Positions 35,084-47,279 of a DNA stretch of 64,000 nucleotides are shown one piece after another. This DNA is from Rosa chinensis (lineage: Eukaryota > Streptophyta > Magnoliopsida > Rosales > Rosaceae). The position numbers and the translations under genes were made by a program. Under the pieces are notes generated by a model that saw only the letters and a list, made by a program, of their open reading frames with translations, had not been told where the DNA came from and searched no databases. The stretch spans positions 54,235,612-54,299,611 of the forward strand of contig NC_037091.1 of the NCBI RefSeq assembly GCF_002994745.2. The letters run 5' to 3'. Every line of letters starts with the position of its first letter. The stretch's first letter is position 1.

Positions 35084-38000
35084 TCATGGGAGTTCAGATA
35101 ATTTCCGCAAGTCAATTCTTGCCATATGTTTCTCGAACGTGGATTTGGGCAATGACTTAGTAAACAAGTTTACCACATTGTCCTCAGATCGAACCTGATT
35201 TACTTTGATCTTAAGGAGCTTCTGTTGTTGCTGATTATAGAAGAATTTGGGCGATATATGCTTGGTGTTGTCGCCTTTGATGTAGCCTTGCTTCATTTGT
35301 TCAATGCAAGCAGCATTATCCTCATAAATGCTCGTTGGCTCATCTGTGGTAGACTTTAGACCACAATTGCTTCGAACATGCATTACTATGGATCGAAGCC
35401 ATATACATTCACGAACTGCTTCGTGAAGAGCAATAATCTCTACATGATTCGAAGAGGTAGTGACTAAGGTCTGCTTTGTAGACCTCCAAGATATCGCGGT
35501 CTTTCCCATGGTGAAAACATAACCAGTTTGAGAGCGACCTTTATGTGGGTCATAGAGGTACCCAACATTAGCAAAACCTTCCAAAACACTTATATCGTTT
35601 TGGGATGGGGAGAGGAAACGTAGTCCACCATGTGTGGCGTCCCTTGCATTTGATGGGTCCGAATCCATCGTCTCTCTGTAGGGATAGAACAAGCCCATAT
35701 CCATTGTACCACTTAGGTATCGAAAGATATCTTTAACACCAGTCCAATGGCGTCGTGTTGGCGCAGAGCTATATCTAGCTAGCAAGTTCACAGCGAATGA
35801 GATGTTCGGTCTTATGTATTGTGCTAAGTACAATAATGCGCCTATTGCACTTAGGTAGGACACTTCTGCCTCTAGCACTTCTTCATCGTCATCTTTTGGA
35901 CGAAATGGATCCTTCTTTGGATCAAGACTACGGACGATTATTGGGGTGCTTTTGAAGGCTTAATCTTGTCAGTCTTGAAACGCCTAAGCATCTTTTGGGT
36001 ATAAGCTTATTAATGAATCAGGATATCATCTCTACGGTGCTCAATTTCTAAACCGAGGTAAAACCGTGTTTTCCCAAGATCTTTCATCTCAAACTGGGAT
36101 TTCAAGTATTCAGCGGTTTCCCTTAACTCTTTAAGGGTGCCAATTATGTTCATGTCATCGACATAAACAGCTACTATTGCAAATCCGAAACTTGTCCTTT
36201 TATGAACACATATGGGCATAGTTCATTGTTGACATATCCCTTACCAATCAAGTAGTCACTTGGACGGTTATACCACATCCGTCCGGATTGTTTCAATCCA
36301 TATAGTGAGCGTTTCAATCTAATCGCAAACGCGCTTCGTGGTTTAGAGCCACTTGATTTGGGTAACTGAAGTCCATCTGGGACCTTCATGTATATTTCTG
36401 TATCTAGATCCCCATATAGATACGCAGTAACTACATCCATAAGCTGCATGTTCAGTTTTTTCAGAAACTACCAAACTGACAAGGTAACGGAACGTTATAA
36501 CGTTCATTACGGGAGAATAGGTCTCTTCGTAGTCGATTCCAGGGCGTTGTGAGAAGCCTTGAGTCACAAGGCGAGCTTTGTACCTTACAATCTCGTTTCT
36601 CTCATTACGCTTTCTAACGAATACCTATTTGTGACCAACTGGTTTGGTGTTGGGCGGTATTGGTACAATTTTGCCAAATACCTTTCTTTTCGCTGAAGAA
36701 TCAAGTTCTGTCTGGATTGCATCTTTCCATTTTGGCCAATCAGCTCTACGTTGGCATTCATCAACGGAGCATGGTTCGATATCATCGGTCTCAATAATCT
36801 CACGTGCCACTGAATACACGAATACATCATCAATGATGATGAAGCTTCTTTCCCATGTCCCATGTATACTAGTGTAATTTACAGAGATATCTACGTTCTC
36901 AGGAATAGGTTCTGACATTGAGGCGTCCCCCAATGATGTCTCTCAGATATAACCATAATCCGGAACATTCTCATGAAACGGATTTTGAGTATCGATGATC
37001 AAAGGATTTGTTTGTGACTCATTCGCTCTCTTTCTAGGGCGCGTATCATCCGAACCAATTGGTCTACCGTGCTTCCTTGCTAGACCTGCAGCCATAGATG
37101 CCACATCATTGCCATTCTGGGCAATGGCGCCATCTCCTGGTGTCACAGGAGTGACGCTATGTCCAGTATTTGGGACATCAATCCTTGCAGGCACGTTCGC
37201 AACAGGTATGTGTGATCTAGTCACTTTGGCAACATCAGAAAAGGCATCAGGCAGAGTGTCTGCTACGTTATGGAGCTCGATAATTCTTCGCACTTCAAGT
37301 TCGGATTGTGCGGTACGGGGATTGAGATGAGACATAGTGGGGACAGACCACGACAATTCATGTTGTTCCTGTTGAACATCTGTGTTCTTATCTCCCCCTA
37401 ACGATGGGAAGACTGTCTCATCAAAGTGACAATCCGCAAATCTAGCGGTAAAGAGATCGTCTGCCAAGGGTTCAAGATAGCGGACGATAGTTGGAGATTC
37501 ATAGCCAACATAGATGCCCATTCGTCGTTATGGACTCATCTTAGTACGCTGTGGCGGCGTAATAGGCACATAAATGGCACACCAAAAAATGCGTAAGTGC
37601 GAGATATCAGGCCCGTTCCCAGTCACTTGCTGTAACGGAGAGTAAGATTGGGTTGCAGTGGGTCGTAAATGAATTAGCGTCTCTGCATGCAATATTGCAT
37701 ATCCCCAAGCAGAAACAGGGAGATTGGTGCGCATAACCAATGTTCGTACTATCATCTATAGTCGTTTGATAGCAGCTTCTGCGAGACCATTTTGGGTATG
37801 AACATGGGAAATTGGATGCTCTACATCAATCCCCAGTGACATGCAATAGTCATAGAAAGTTTTCAATATAAACTCCCCAGCATTATCAAGTAGAATTGAC
37901 TTAATAGGATGGTCAGGGTAGTGAGCCCGTAGACGGATAATCTGGGCGAGGAGTTTAGCATAAGCAGCATTTTGAGTGGACAACAGCGCGACATGTGACC

Positions 38001-38995
38001 AGAGTGTCAACGCATCAACCAATACCATGAAATATTTAAAAGGTCTGCATGATGGTTGAATTGGTCCACAGATATCCTCTTGGATTCTTTGTAAGAACGA
38101 AATGACTATTTTGGGATCCTTTGTGTAGGACGGTCTCGGTCCTAATTTCCCGAAGGAACAGGCTTTGCAAAATGAGCGAGGGGCCTTAGAAGCAACCAAT
38201 GAGGATTTTGGTTGGGCCTGAGCGTCTGTTAGCGCTATTAGAAGCAAAATGTGTGACTACATCACCCATCATGGTGTTGGAACCATGGAAAGTGGCATCC
38301 ATGGTGTCTTGGCCATGGGGAGAAACATCCATGGCGTCATGGCCAGGATTGGCGCCATTTATGGCGTTGTCACATATGGCTCCCCAAGACGGCTGCAGCG
38401 CCAGATGCTGCAATTGTTGAGGTCTTGCTAAGTCCGGGAATCAATTTTCGATTCTTGCTTCTTCTCACTCTGAAGAATGGATGTCCGTGTGAAGTCTTTA
38501 GTATACGGAGCATCATATCACGACCAGGGTGTCCTAGTCGGTCATGCCAAAGCCAGTATGTGTCAGAATCCAAGAGATCTTCTCTTATGACATTATTGGA
38601 TTCAATTGGTCGAATTGTAGTGACATAAAGTCCACTAGATTGACACATAAGCTTCTCTAAGATGCGCTTTCGTCCGCAATCATTAGAGGTAATGCAAAGG
38701 AACTCTTTTTCGTTCTCAGTATGCGTTTTCGCATGGAATCCATTGGCTCTTATATCTTTAAAGCTCAATAAGGTTCGATTTGCCTTAGAAGCGTAGAGAG
38801 CTTCTGCGACTTTAATCAAGGTGCATTTGGCAACAGAAATTAGGCCATTCCATGTCCTTGAACTAAACCTGATGGCCCAACTATCGTAGTCACAGAGGAA
38901 TGTGTAGGCAACATCTCTAAGAATAATTGTCTATGACGTAGAATGGTGTGCGTAGTTGCACTATCCACAAGACATTGTAGTTCTCTAGAATCCAT
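35084..38995 (-). pseudogene. Copia pol: protease, integrase, reverse transcriptase, RNase H (inactivated)
   Basis: A separate ATG at 38993-38995 opens pol. Domains in order: protease active-site-like LVDSATTHTIL (about 38950), GAG-pre-integrase (YWLWHDRLGHPGRDMM, about 38530), integrase core with catalytic Asp, Asp and Glu (EDICGPI, LLDNAGEF, NGLAEA; 38070-37770), reverse transcriptase (ending with the YVDDM catalytic loop near 36150) and RNase H (YEDNAACIEQMKQGYIKGDN, about 35300), ending at 35084. In-frame stops lie at 37756-37758, 37528-37530 and 36943-36945, with further stops in the protease part and frameshifts around 36570 and 35960. It cannot make a full polyprotein. Confidence 0.92.
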
Positions 38996-39355
38996 TCCTA
39001 AAAGAAAAGCTCGTAATTAAAAAAAGGAGTCATAAAGAAAAGAACTCAACTTTTATTAATAAGCCAAACAGAATTACATCATCGTTTCTTTAACCAAAGA
39101 AAATCTAATCCAATAGACTAGCTAATGCAAAACAATGGCGGTCATCCACCTCCTTTTGGTAATTCCAATGCAAATGTGACCAGGTGAGTAGAGAGATGTC
39201 GGTGGAGCAAGGCTCGCTTAAGTACCACTTATCTCAAAACCTTCCTAGACATCACACTTACATTGAGTACGCCTACTTTGAAGAAGGATTAAACCATTGG
39301 CATCTACTAAAAATAATATGGCAATTGCCTACATCTCTTGGAAAATAAAAAAGAC

Positions 39356-40445
39356 TTAATCAAAATCGCCAGTTTCTAGGTCTTGATCCTTGAAGTCTTC
39401 CACCCTTAGATCGAGATCGCCATCTTGATCTTCTTGTTCCATTAGTTTGCCTCCCTTGCTTCACGATACGTCCTGTATGTGTTTGCAACATTCTGAGATG
39501 CTTTACACGCTTTGGCCCAATGTCCAGTTGATCCACATCGAAGACAAACATCATTATGGTCAGGCTCCCTTGATCGAGGCGCCTTTAGGGTGCGATTTGG
39601 ACGACCATTGCTCTTGGTGGCGTTACCACCATGGTCATAGGCTCCGCCTCTCTCTCTCTCTCTTCACACGTTGACCTCCACGGTTCCGTGCACGCCTCTC
39701 TTGGCGATTTCCTTCCTCTTTAGGGTAAGAATATGGACCAGAACGTCCAGAATTGTCCCTACTCTTAGGGTTTCGCTCCTTGCGTCTTCCCTTGGGGGCG
39801 CGACTATAGTTAGACTCCGGAATAGACTTAGTTCCCAAGGGTCTAGCATTATAGTTCTTCACAAGGATATTGCCGTGCTTCTCAGCTACGTTCATGGCGC
39901 CAATGAGCTCATGAAACCTTGTGATAGGTCTTGCATTTACATCAATCCGATAATTCTTTGAAATCATCAGAGCAGAGACGGGGAAGGTAGAGAGTCTTCT
40001 CGATCAACATCGTATCAGTTATGGTTTTACCACAAAACTCCATCAAAGACTTGATACGAATAGCTTCCGAGTTATAATCAAGCACAGACTTGAAATCACA
40101 AAAGCAGAGGTTATGCCATCTCACTTCTAAATCAGGAAACAGGGAGTCTCGAACGTTCCCAAATCGTTGCTCAAGTTTCACCCATGGTTTTCTGGGGTCT
40201 TCCTCATTGAGGTATTCACTTTGGAGCGCGTCATTCATGTGCCTTGTCATGAGAATTATGGCTTTAGCTTGATTTGCTTCAAAAGCAGTAGCTTGCTCAA
40301 TGGAGAGCACGTTCTGAATAGGCTCTTGGATGGTTTCCAGAAGTCCATCAGCCTTAAGATGTTGGCGCACATCTTGGACCCACCTATGGTATCTTGTGTC
40401 CGTTGTCTCCAGTGGAACAAAGTTCAACTTATTCAGGTTACTCAT
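39356..40445 (-). pseudogene. Copia gag with CCHC zinc knuckle (frameshifted)
   Basis: The start MSNLNKLNFVPLETTDTRYH leads into a UBN2-type capsid region (WVKLEQRFGNVRDSLFP, FCGKTITDTMLIEKTL). Frame changes near 39960 and near the CT/GA microsatellite at 39649-39663 are needed to reach the nucleic-acid-binding knuckle (CLRCGSTGHWAKAC, 39500-39550), a C-x2-C-x4-H-x4-C motif. The frame ends ...TGDFD and a stop at 39356-39358, well before pol. Confidence 0.88.
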
Positions 40446-41403
40446 CCTAAAAAACAACACAAGATTAGGGTTAGTTTCGGAGCGAAAAGGCTACCACGAA
40501 AAACTATTAAATTTTTTAGCATAGTCGCTTCCAAGAAATTAGGGATTTTCTGAGCGTAGTCGCTTCCAAGAAAATCCAATTCCAAAAGAGGTTTTGGACT
40601 AGATTGAAACAACGATGTATGTGGTCGATCGTTTTCTTCTCAACAAACTCTAAGTTTGGAGGACTCTACAAGCTCCAAGCTTGGAGTGAGCACGAACCCC
40701 CACAGTTCGGCTATTGGTCTCCCCTATGAAGAAGAAAGGGGGGTAGAAGAAGGGAGGTTGGAAGTCCCCGAGAAAAAGAAGAGAAAAGTAATAAAAACTT
40801 CAAAAAAGGGGGAACTTTTAGAAAAGTTTACCTTGAAAAGTTGCCAGAAAAGTGGTCGGAAAAGTCACCGGAAAAAGGTTGACCGACGGTTGATCGGGCT
40901 GCTGACGTGGCAGGCTGACTGGACGCTGACTGGATGCCTGCGGGGACGCTGACGTGGCAGGCTACTTCTCGATTCTGGGCCTGAGTTTTTGCTTTCTTCT
41001 GGTCCGAGGCTGGTATGCTTTCTTCTTCTAGGCCGAGGCTGACTTCTGTGGCTGGGCTGGCTGGGTTGACTGAAGCAGAATTGAGGATGCAGGTGGTGGT
41101 TCAGTGGTGCAGATCTGCTGAAGGCCGGTTTGGGTGTCAATTGGCCAGTTCCGGGAAAAAGGCTTCCGGTTCCGGGGTTCTGGAACAATGGCGCTGCCGC
41201 TGGTGGAGTATGGAAATCTTTGGAGGAGGAAAAATCTTTGAACTGGGCAAAGGAGATTTCGTCACTTCCGGAGGCCGGTTCGGCGTTTTTCCGGCCGGTT
41301 CTGGGTTCCTGGGATTTGGGGTTTCAAGTTGGGAGGCGGAGGTATTCGGGATTTGAGAGCTATGATTTTAAGGTTTCAGGGTTAGGGTTTCGTGCTGATA
41401 ACG

Positions 41404-41607
41404 TGTTTTAGGGAATCAGAAATTGAAAAAAAATCATTGTATATTCTCTTTGATAATAGATACCTCTTTATATAGAGGATTACAATGCATAGAGTCGGAA
41501 TCATATAAGAAAAGATAATATCTAAATTTTTCTAATTAAACCTTGCTACCACTAGGTTAAATAACCTAAAATTTAGGCCCAACACAAATTAGATATTTAC
41601 TTAAACA
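41404..41607 (-). repeat. LTR (5' LTR in element sense)
   Basis: 204 bp, partner of 34707-34910. Minus-strand sequence just inside it (cgttatcagcacgaaaccc) contains the tatcag core seen in primer sites for methionine tRNA, though the match to the standard site is weak. Confidence 0.93.
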
Positions 41608-41612
41608 TATGC
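41608..41612. repeat. Right target-site duplication of the first Copia element
   Basis: tatgc, matching 34702-34706. Confidence 0.85.
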
Positions 41613-41779
41613 ATAATTATTCTACGGTCCCAAATACCCAGGTGACATTGTCACATGGGTCCGAAAGCAACCATAAATTTATTACAAGAATAGGTACACA
41701 AAGTCACACAGACCCTCAATTTTAGCTAAAGCTTAAAAACACAACACATGAGGAACATGCGTGGCATTCAATTGCAATT

Positions 41780-42702
41780 TCAGAGCTTAGCAAACACCGG
41801 CTTCCTTTTCTGCATGTGAGCCGAGACCGCCTCCGTCAAATCGTCGGATAACAGCATTGCCGAATTCCACGTGGCGACGTAATCCAATCCCTGCTCCACA
41901 CTCATCTCCCTGCTCCTCTGCAACACCGCTTTCGTCCCCGTCACCGCCAGCGGCGACTTTGCAGCCATTCCTGCAACCATGAACCACCATTGGTCCTTAA
42001 TTAAGTAACTTAAATTAAGTTAATTAGCATTGGATACTTAAGCTAAGTTGAAATGACCGACTTACCCTCGGCGACGAGTCGTACGCTGCCCTCTAGCTCC
42101 TGCTTCGACCCGAACACTCCAGAGACCAGGCCCAGCTCCTTGGCCTCCTGACCCGAGAACTGCCGACCCGTTAACGCCAACTCAAGCGCGTGGCCGTACC
42201 CGACTATGCTGGGCAGCCGCTGAAGCGTTCCGAGGTCGGCCGTGATCGCCAGGTCGACCTCTTTGACCGAGAAGAACGCGTCCTTGCTGCAGTACCGTAT
42301 GTCACAGGCGGTGACGATATCGATCCCGCCGCCGATGCACGCGCCTTGGATGGCGGCGATCACCGGCTTCCGGCACCGCTCGATCGCGGTGATGGCGTCC
42401 TGCATGAGCTTGATCGCTCGCCGGAGCCTCTCTCCGTCGCGGCCCCGGTCTCCAGAGACGGAATTCCCGGCGATCGAGGATAGGTTGTTGAGGTCGATTC
42501 CGGCGCAGAAGTGGTCGCCGGCGCCGGTGAGGACGATGACGTTGACGTTGGGGTTTTGGTCGAGGGAGGAGAGGGCTTTGGGGAATTCGGTGAAGAAGTC
42601 ACGTGATAGGGCGTTGCGGTGCTTTGGGCGATTCAGGCAGAGGTAGAAGACTGGGGAGTTTGGGTTTCTCTGATCAATTTCTAGGGTTTGGTACTTCTCC
42701 AT
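41780..42702 (-). CDS. DCI1: Peroxisomal delta(3,5)-delta(2,4)-dienoyl-CoA isomerase
   Basis: Two exons on the minus strand, 42702-42066 and 41970-41780, encode 275 residues of the enoyl-CoA hydratase/isomerase family. The enzyme moves double bonds in dienoyl-CoA during breakdown of unsaturated fatty acids. The oxyanion-hole segments are HFCAGIDL (about 64-71) and GACIGGGID (120-128). D128, E148 (SVKEVDLAI) and D156 (TADLGTLQRLP) occupy the positions of the acidic catalytic residues known from rat dienoyl-CoA isomerase, which separates it from ordinary hydratases. The protein ends AKL, a type 1 peroxisomal signal. Length matches Arabidopsis DCI1 (about 278). Exon 1 is GC-rich compared with everything around it. 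A Copia element lies 172 bases past its stop codon. No defects are seen. Confidence 0.94.
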
Positions 42703-42841
42703 TTTTGGAGTCAGTAGCCCTCAAGTCCGAAGATTGGAGAGGATCAGAAAGAAAGAGAAGGAAATGAAAGACAACAAGTTTAAATAACTTTAAAATTTAA
42801 AAAATAAAAATAAAATAAAAAGTTGAAAATAATTCATAAAA

Positions 42842-42913
42842 AGGTCCTACCGGGAGTCGAACCCAGGTCGCTGGATTCAAAGTCCAGAGTGCTAACCACT
42901 ACACCATAGAACC
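42842..42913 (-). tRNA. tRNA-Gln (anticodon UUG)
   Basis: The 72-base minus-strand sequence folds as a cloverleaf: acceptor ggttcta/taggacc, anticodon stem ctgga/tccag with loop ctttgaa (anticodon TTG), and T-arm around ggttcgactcc, which also serves as the B box. tggtgtagtgg is the A box. It is followed directly by a run of five T on the minus strand, an RNA polymerase III stop. There is no intron, and CCA is not encoded, as usual in eukaryotes. Confidence 0.95.
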
Positions 42914-42951
42914 ATGTTATAATCTTTTACGATTACTTTTTTAAATATTAA

Positions 42952-42987
<36 letters not shown>

Positions 42988-44060
42988 TTTCTCTCTATCA
43001 GGAAGAGTCCAGCATGATATGATTGGCAATCAAAGAGGAGGTATTTCAATGATTGGCAGAGAGAGTTGTGCACGAAATTGAGAATAAATTAAAGTGCTTC
43101 AGGTTAAAGTGTGATATAGTACTTTTCTGAATTTCTAGGGTCTCTTATAGCATACCTAGGTTGAAACCAAGGAGAATAATTCATGTGTGCCATTATGCAG
43201 GAAATTACTTGCATTGAATTACGGCGCAATTAAGGAAGAGATTCTTCTTGCAATGCAATGCATGCACGTAATAAAGTTCAACATCATTGCATCATCATTA
43301 GCTAAGCTAGCTAGCTACTCGCAACTCGCAACTCGCAACTCGCAAAGCATAGCTAGAGAGCCTTAATTTTCTGATTAATTAACTAGAACTAATATCGATC
43401 ACAATGTTAATCTTGTGGCACAATCAAATTAATTTGACACCGGCATTATCAAAAAGCCAGCTCAAATAGATTGGCTTCTCCTATTTCTGGAGATATCTGG
43501 ATCAACATGATCGTCATCCTCTACTATTGCCTTATCTCGCTTTGCTTTGCTTTGCTGTGACATGGTGAACTGACTCCAGCCAATTGTAGGAAAAGAGATG
43601 GCAAATTGGCAACTCCATCACCACAAAACATATCTGAGCTTTCTTTCGATCTGCATCCCAAATCGATCTGAAATGAAATGTCGTAAACGCGGAATGATGA
43701 TGTAAGAGAACATTGCCCCGGGCCTTTGTGTCCGACTAAAGTGCTTAATTAGATCTTTGATCCTTGTACATTTCAGTGAACTGACTTGATCAATCAGCAC
43801 CATCTTAACCTGTATCGTAATTACTAGCACGCGTACAATAAGTCAATGCAAAGTTTATAATTTTGTATACATAGATAGCTATTCGATCTACTTCAGCTAA
43901 CTCATACCTTGTATGGATTTAACTATCTAGCTAGCTACTTTAGTTCACCAAAGCCAAATACAGAACTTCTTTTTCATTTGATTTGGTGACGAATCCTCTT
44001 ATTCTTAGTTATTAAAGAGAGACTGTATTAGCGGGGCTCGCGGAAATGGTACAATATATG
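42914..44060. other. Intergenic DNA with an (ATT)n microsatellite
   Basis: An ATT array occupies about 42958-42987. Short repeats of gcaactc (43319-43344) and gctttgctttgct (43540-43553) follow. No gene is supported. Confidence 0.5.
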
Positions 44061-44610
44061 CTACAATGTGTGTTATTAGTTAAGCCTTATATATTGGCTT
44101 AACTAATAACAATGTGTTAAGCCTCAGCTCCTTTCTTTATTTTGGCCGTTGGCCCTTGTTTATATATACCAAAGACTAAAAAAAAAAAATTGTATTCAAG
44201 CATGTACTATACCTATATCAAAAATTTACTATACACACATGTATGTCATGCAGAGAATTCTAACACCTGTATGATGAGAGATGAAGACTACTAATACCTT
44301 ATACACAGTCAAATTTTGCATGTATATCATATATGTGTGAATAATAGAAGTTTCCTATCTACGTTGCTCTTTTATAGTTATTCTCTTTTTAGTTTAGAAA
44401 TTCGTAGCTATATATAACTCAGCATTTTTCAAACTTAATAATTTTGTTTAGCAATAATTTTTGTTTCAGACTGTGCATATGATCATTGAGGATCGATGAT
44501 TAATAATCATATGACGACTCCTTCAATATTCAACTTTCTGTTGTTAAATATCCTCCACGATTTACAAATGCCAGCCACCATCCTCATTAATTAGCATAAG
44601 ATAAATGCAT
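44061..44610. repeat. Segmental duplication, block A copy 1
   Basis: From ctacaatgtg to the aaatatcctccacgatt region it matches 47685-48190 at what looks like 80 percent or better, with small indels. It includes a palindrome (ttagttaagcc/ggcttaactaa, 44076-44108). Confidence 0.8.
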
Positions 44611-44944
44611 GCTAATACAGGCTTTAGTAGAATCTATATTACATGATAAACATTTTTTACTCACTATTAACAAATGCCCCAACCTTATTAGAGAGAAATT
44701 ATATTAGTGTGGCTGGGAAATGGTAATACCGGCTTTAATTGAATCTCGCATGTCTTTAAGTTCTGCATAGCAAAGTTTGACTTGATTATATGTGGGATGA
44801 TATAACATGGCAATATTATTGATGTTTCCAATAAGCATGTACGTCAACCTTTCTTTTTGGGAGACAATGGGAGAGCTTTTTGTTGATGATCAGATAACAA
44901 ACATTTCGAATCATTCATGAATCATATACAGTGTTTAATGAATG

Positions 44945-44990
<46 letters not shown>

Positions 44991-45055
44991 AGAGAGAGAG
45001 AGATGATTCAGATTTGTTATGATCTTACTTTAAATTGGTTTTTCGAAAAAAAAAA
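44528..45055. repeat. Segmental duplication, block B copy 1 (MITE-free)
   Basis: It matches 46788-47640 over its full length, including the unusual aggctttagtagaatctat and gtacgtcaacctttcttttt passages and a TA microsatellite (44949-44986). At its end tactttaaattggtttttc is uninterrupted, whereas copy 2 carries a MITE at this point. Confidence 0.85.
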
Positions 45056-46787
45056 AAAAAGTAGTTTTAGTTGGACCTCCAACGTTTTTCAATTATTAAT
45101 AGACTTTGTCAAGTCATATGAAAAGACAAATAAGCACAAAGAGAGAAAAATAGAGGAAAAAAAAAAACTCTTCTTACCTCCCCAAATATAACAGTCAATT
45201 AATTTTTTTTTTTTCTGGAATTTCCTTATATCGCCTATGTAGTTTTATGAGTATGATTAACCTAAAAAAATTTAAATAAAAATAATAACTATCATTCAAA
45301 ACAATTTGATATGAAATTTCCTTAAACTAAATTTATTGAATATTAAGATATAGTTATTACTTAGTTGATATCGTAAGATTGAAACCCTACTTTTTTCCTC
45401 TCTCTCTAAACAAACCCCCCGAAACCAGTTTCCCCACTTCCTCCCCCTCTCTGGCCAGATCTCGATCAATTTGATTGGGATCTCCAGCTGGAGAGGAGGG
45501 AGGGTACTTGTTCTTGATCTTGTTTTCTTTTCCGTTTTGCTTGTTTGCTTTTCTCTGCCGTTTTGGAGATTTTCCTCGAAGTTCGTCTCCAATCCTACCT
45601 TGCTTGGTGACCCCCGTGCAGGTCTGTAGTATGTCGGGTCCTCAGTCAATGTTCCTTCGACGGATCGGGGAGTGGTGGTGGCGGTTTTGGGGAAGTTGTG
45701 GTGGCGGCTTGGGTTGGTCCCGATCGGTTTGGGTCCAATCTGATGGGGTGGTTTGATATGGGATGGACCCGATTTGGGAAAGGCCTGGGGTAGTCTTGGT
45801 GACAGAGGGTGGAGGGTGGTGGTCAGGCGATTCTGATGGCAGAAGGTTGTTGGTGGTCAATCGGCAATGGCGGGGATGAGGATGGGTGGGATCAGTTTTA
45901 ATATGGTTTTGTTTTGTTGGTAATAAGTTATTTCCAAGGTTTGTCAGGTATTAGATGTTGGTTCGGGCGCACTGCAGGTTGTGGCAAAGACAATTTTCTC
46001 TTTGGCCGTCTGGAGGGTCGTTTCCTGTTCTGGAGTTGGGTCAGCAGCGATGGTGAAAAAGTCTGGCTATGGCATAGACAATCATCCTTGGCCTTCTAGT
46101 GGGTCGACGTGTCTGGTTTCGGGTCGGAGCTGATGGCGATTTGGAGCAAGAGTGGATTGACGGTGTTGACATTAGGGTGGTGACGGTGTTGGGTTTACTT
46201 TAGTCCTAGGTCTGACGGTCCAGCAATTTCACTTTGGTCGGGTTCAAAGTCACAATGAGTGTAGGCTTGGTCGATCAAAGGCAGGTCCAGTGGACTCTGG
46301 GTGGCAAATTAGTGTTGACAAAGTTGAGTATCAAGGATTCACTGCTCCTGCTCATGTTGTCTTGCCATATAGTTGTTGTGCAAGTTTTCTCTTAGTCTTT
46401 TTTTAGTCTGTAGATGTCATTTTGTGAAATGCGATGGTACCAAGATTGCTCACCATTTGGCAAAATGGCTTTGTTTGGAGTCGGGGCCTTTTAGTTCCTT
46501 CAGTCAGTCTTTATAAAGTATTAGAGTTCCAGTGTGAAATCTAGTGACTATTTATGTGTTAGAGATATTGCCCAAAACTCGTTGTAACCAGTTCATTATT
46601 AATGAAGTTCTTCTTTGATCAAAAAAAAAAAAAAAAACACTTGCACCGACATAAATGGATGGTTAGATTATATTAAATACACTCTTAAGTTATTAATAAA
46701 AATATTAATTATAAATATCAATTATTTAGATCATTTTATAAGTGTTGGGTCATTTGCACCATCGGTGCATAGAATACTACTATTGCA
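45056..46787. other. Sequence between duplication blocks, including a poly(A)-tailed retroposon-like segment
   Basis: From about 45400 to 46637 the sequence is G/T-rich and ends taatgaagttcttctttgatc followed by A17 (46621-46637), the same kind of 3' end as at 4177-4197. It has chance frames but no recognisable domain and no matched target duplication. The flanking part up to 46787 is AT-rich with no gene. Confidence 0.4.
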
Positions 46788-47235
46788 ATATTCAACTTTC
46801 TCTTGTTAAATATCCTCCACGATTTACAAATGCTAGCCGCCATCCTCATTAATTACCATAAGATAAATGCATGCTAATACAGGCTTTAGTAGAATCTATA
46901 TTACATGATAAACATTTTTTACTACTCACGATTAACAAATGCGGGCCACCAGCCTTATTGGAGAGAAATTATAATAGTGTGGCTGGGAAATGGTAATACA
47001 GGCTTTAATTGAATCTTGCATGTCTTTAAGTTCTGCAAAGCAAAGTTTGACTTGATTATATGTGGGATGATATAACATGGCAATATTATTGATGTTTCCA
47101 ATAAGCATGTACGTCAACCTTTCTTTTTGAGAGACAATGGGAGAGCTTTTTGTTGATGATCAGATGACAAACTTTTCGAATCATTCATGAATCATATACA
47201 CTATTTGAGGAATGATTAAATATGTGTTAACAGTG

Positions 47236-47279
<44 letters not shown>

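Larger units (their letters stand above)
34707..41607 (-). mobile_element. Structurally complete Ty1/Copia LTR retrotransposon (6901 bp)
   Basis: Two 204-bp LTRs (34707-34910 and 41404-41607) both start tgttttaggga and end with aaca. A 5-bp direct repeat, tatgc, flanks the element. Sense is the minus strand, with gag near the right LTR and RNase H near the left. The integrase-before-RT order defines Copia. A polypurine tract abuts the left LTR. By eye count the LTRs differ at about 26 of 204 positions, so the insertion is not recent. Coding sequence is broken by stops and frameshifts. Confidence 0.95.

Noticed and set aside
38200..38420. Repeated 'catgg' words between the integrase and pre-integrase of the first Copia element
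   Set aside because: A degenerate low-complexity linker in the polyprotein. The second element has different sequence there, so no conserved function is indicated.
34707..41607. Endogenous pararetrovirus or retrovirus
   Set aside because: LTRs, gag zinc knuckle, integrase placed before reverse transcriptase, and no envelope or movement protein show an ordinary Copia retrotransposon.
42190..42646. Plus-strand frames opposite the dienoyl-CoA isomerase
   Set aside because: They are antisense shadows of a GC-rich exon. The minus-strand frame has complete family motifs and catalytic residues.
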